The notes beneath the pieces are model-generated. The model was not told the DNA's origin and did not search any database. It saw only the letters and a program-made list of their open reading frames with translations. DNA of 5,650 nt from VGEM01 sp033764265 (GTDB lineage Bacteria > Pseudomonadota > Alphaproteobacteria > Rhodospirillales > Rhodospirillaceae): assembly GCA_033764265.1 (NCBI GenBank), contig JANRJB010000176.1, positions 1 through 5,650 on the forward strand, in the 5' to 3' direction. Positions 4,969 to 5,650 of this stretch are shown here, piece by piece; the first letter of the stretch is position 1, and every line of letters begins with the position of its first letter. Position numbers and translations under genes: made by a program.

Positions 4969-5650
4969 TCAGCCCAGGGCCGCCCGGATGGCCGACACGG
5001 CGTCGGCGGCTTTGGTTGCGTCGGGGCCTCCGGCCTGGGCCAGGTCGGGCCGTCCGCCGCCGCCTTTGCCGCCCACCGCCGCCGCCCCGGCTTTGACCAG
5101 GTCGACGGCGCTCTTCGCCCCGGTCAGGTCGGGCGTGACGCCCACCACCACCGAGACCTTGCCGTCGTCGACGCCCACCAGCGCCACCACGCCCGAGCCC
5201 AGCTTGGCCTTGAAGGCGTCGGCCATGCCCTTGAGGTCCTTGCCCGGCACGCCGTCGAGCACCCGCCCGATGAACTTGATGCCGGCGACGGTTTCGGCCT
5301 CGGGTTCGGCGGCGGCCCCTGCCCCGCCTCCGGTCACGAGTTTCTTGCGCAGCTCGGCGACCTCGCGCTCGAGCTTGCGGCGGTCCTCGACCAGGGCGGC
5401 AATGCGCGCCGGCAGCTCGGCCGGCGCGATCTTCAATGCCGCGGCGGAGTCCTTCAGCACCCGGTCCTGTTCGGCGACCCAGGCCTCGGCCGCCGCGCCG
5501 GTGACCGCCTCAAGCCGGCGCACGCCGGCCGCGACCGCGGACTCGCCCACGATCTTGAACAGGCCGATGTCGCCGGTGCGGCGCACGTGCGTGCCGCCGC
5601 ACAGTTCCACCGAATAGGGCCGCGGCTGATGCTCCGCCGTCGTGCCCATG
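4969..5650 (-). CDS. alaS: Alanyl-tRNA synthetase, C-terminal part (5' end beyond window)
   Basis: The window holds the last 226 residues before the TGA at 4969-4971. The gene continues past the right edge, and full-length enzymes have about 880 residues. The first visible residues belong to the editing domain that hydrolyses mischarged Ser/Gly-tRNA(Ala): ELCGGTHVRRTGDIGLFKI contains the zinc-binding Cys and His of the CGGTH motif (visible residues 17-21). A coiled coil follows (about 80-105, AALVEDRRKLEREVAELRKK) and then an Ala/Gly-rich linker. The C-Ala/DHHA1 domain ends with GGKGGGGRPDLAQAGG (193-208), the glycine-rich loop typical of this family. Nothing looks broken. The ATG near the right edge is internal, since the residues there are mid-domain. 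The phasin gene follows downstream on the same strand. Confidence 0.97.
   Translation of the reverse strand, partial: MGTTAEHQPRPYSVELCGGTHVRRTGDIGLFKIVGESAVAAGVRRLEAVTGAAAEAWVAEQDRVLKDSAAALKIAPAELPARIAALVEDRRKLEREVAELRKKLVTGGGAGAAAEPEAETVAGIKFIGRVLDGVPGKDLKGMADAFKAKLGSGVVALVGVDDGKVSVVVGVTPDLTGAKSAVDLVKAGAAAVGGKGGGGRPDLAQAGGPDATKAADAVSAIRAALG

Overview
The window reads as ordinary chromosomal sequence from a GC-rich alphaproteobacterium. The support is the strongly G/C-biased third codon positions, an alpha-type alanyl-tRNA synthetase tail, a short phasin of polyhydroxyalkanoate (PHA) granules with a PAKKAA-type C terminus, and C/G-rich palindromic intergenic repeats. A Rhodospirillales-like host is my guess from the overall feel of the proteins; the sequence does not prove it.

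Layout, left to right. Bases 1-1312 (minus) hold a HlyD/MacA-type periplasmic adaptor of a tripartite efflux pump, cut by the left edge just before its end. Bases 1458-2642 (minus) encode a CoxE-like von Willebrand factor A (VWA) protein, and 2816-3664 (minus) a MoxR-type AAA+ ATPase. These two form the classic MoxR-VWA pair, but a composite inverted-repeat element (about 2681-2793) lies between them. Divergent from moxR, 3839-4108 (plus) encodes a small lipoprotein that looks BamE/OmlA-like. It converges on a phasin gene (4304-4699, minus), and the two are separated by one bidirectional terminator plus two near-identical tandem hairpins (4132-4270). The phasin has a long leader with a candidate promoter and a two-copy TGCTGCAG operator (4823-4854) that could answer to a PhaR-type PHA-responsive repressor. 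The right edge (4969-5650, minus) is the 3' end of alaS.

How the genes relate. The MoxR ATPase and the VWA protein probably work together as a chaperone or metal-cofactor-insertion type complex whose client is not visible here. The adaptor has its own candidate promoter and most likely belongs with an inner-membrane transporter beyond the left edge. The phasin is a PHA-granule coat protein and appears to be transcribed independently of alaS. I see no CRISPR array, tRNA, rRNA, transposase, phage or toxin gene, and no clearly novel multi-gene system. The most interesting parts are non-coding: the composite repeat, the switchable terminator array and the phasin control region.
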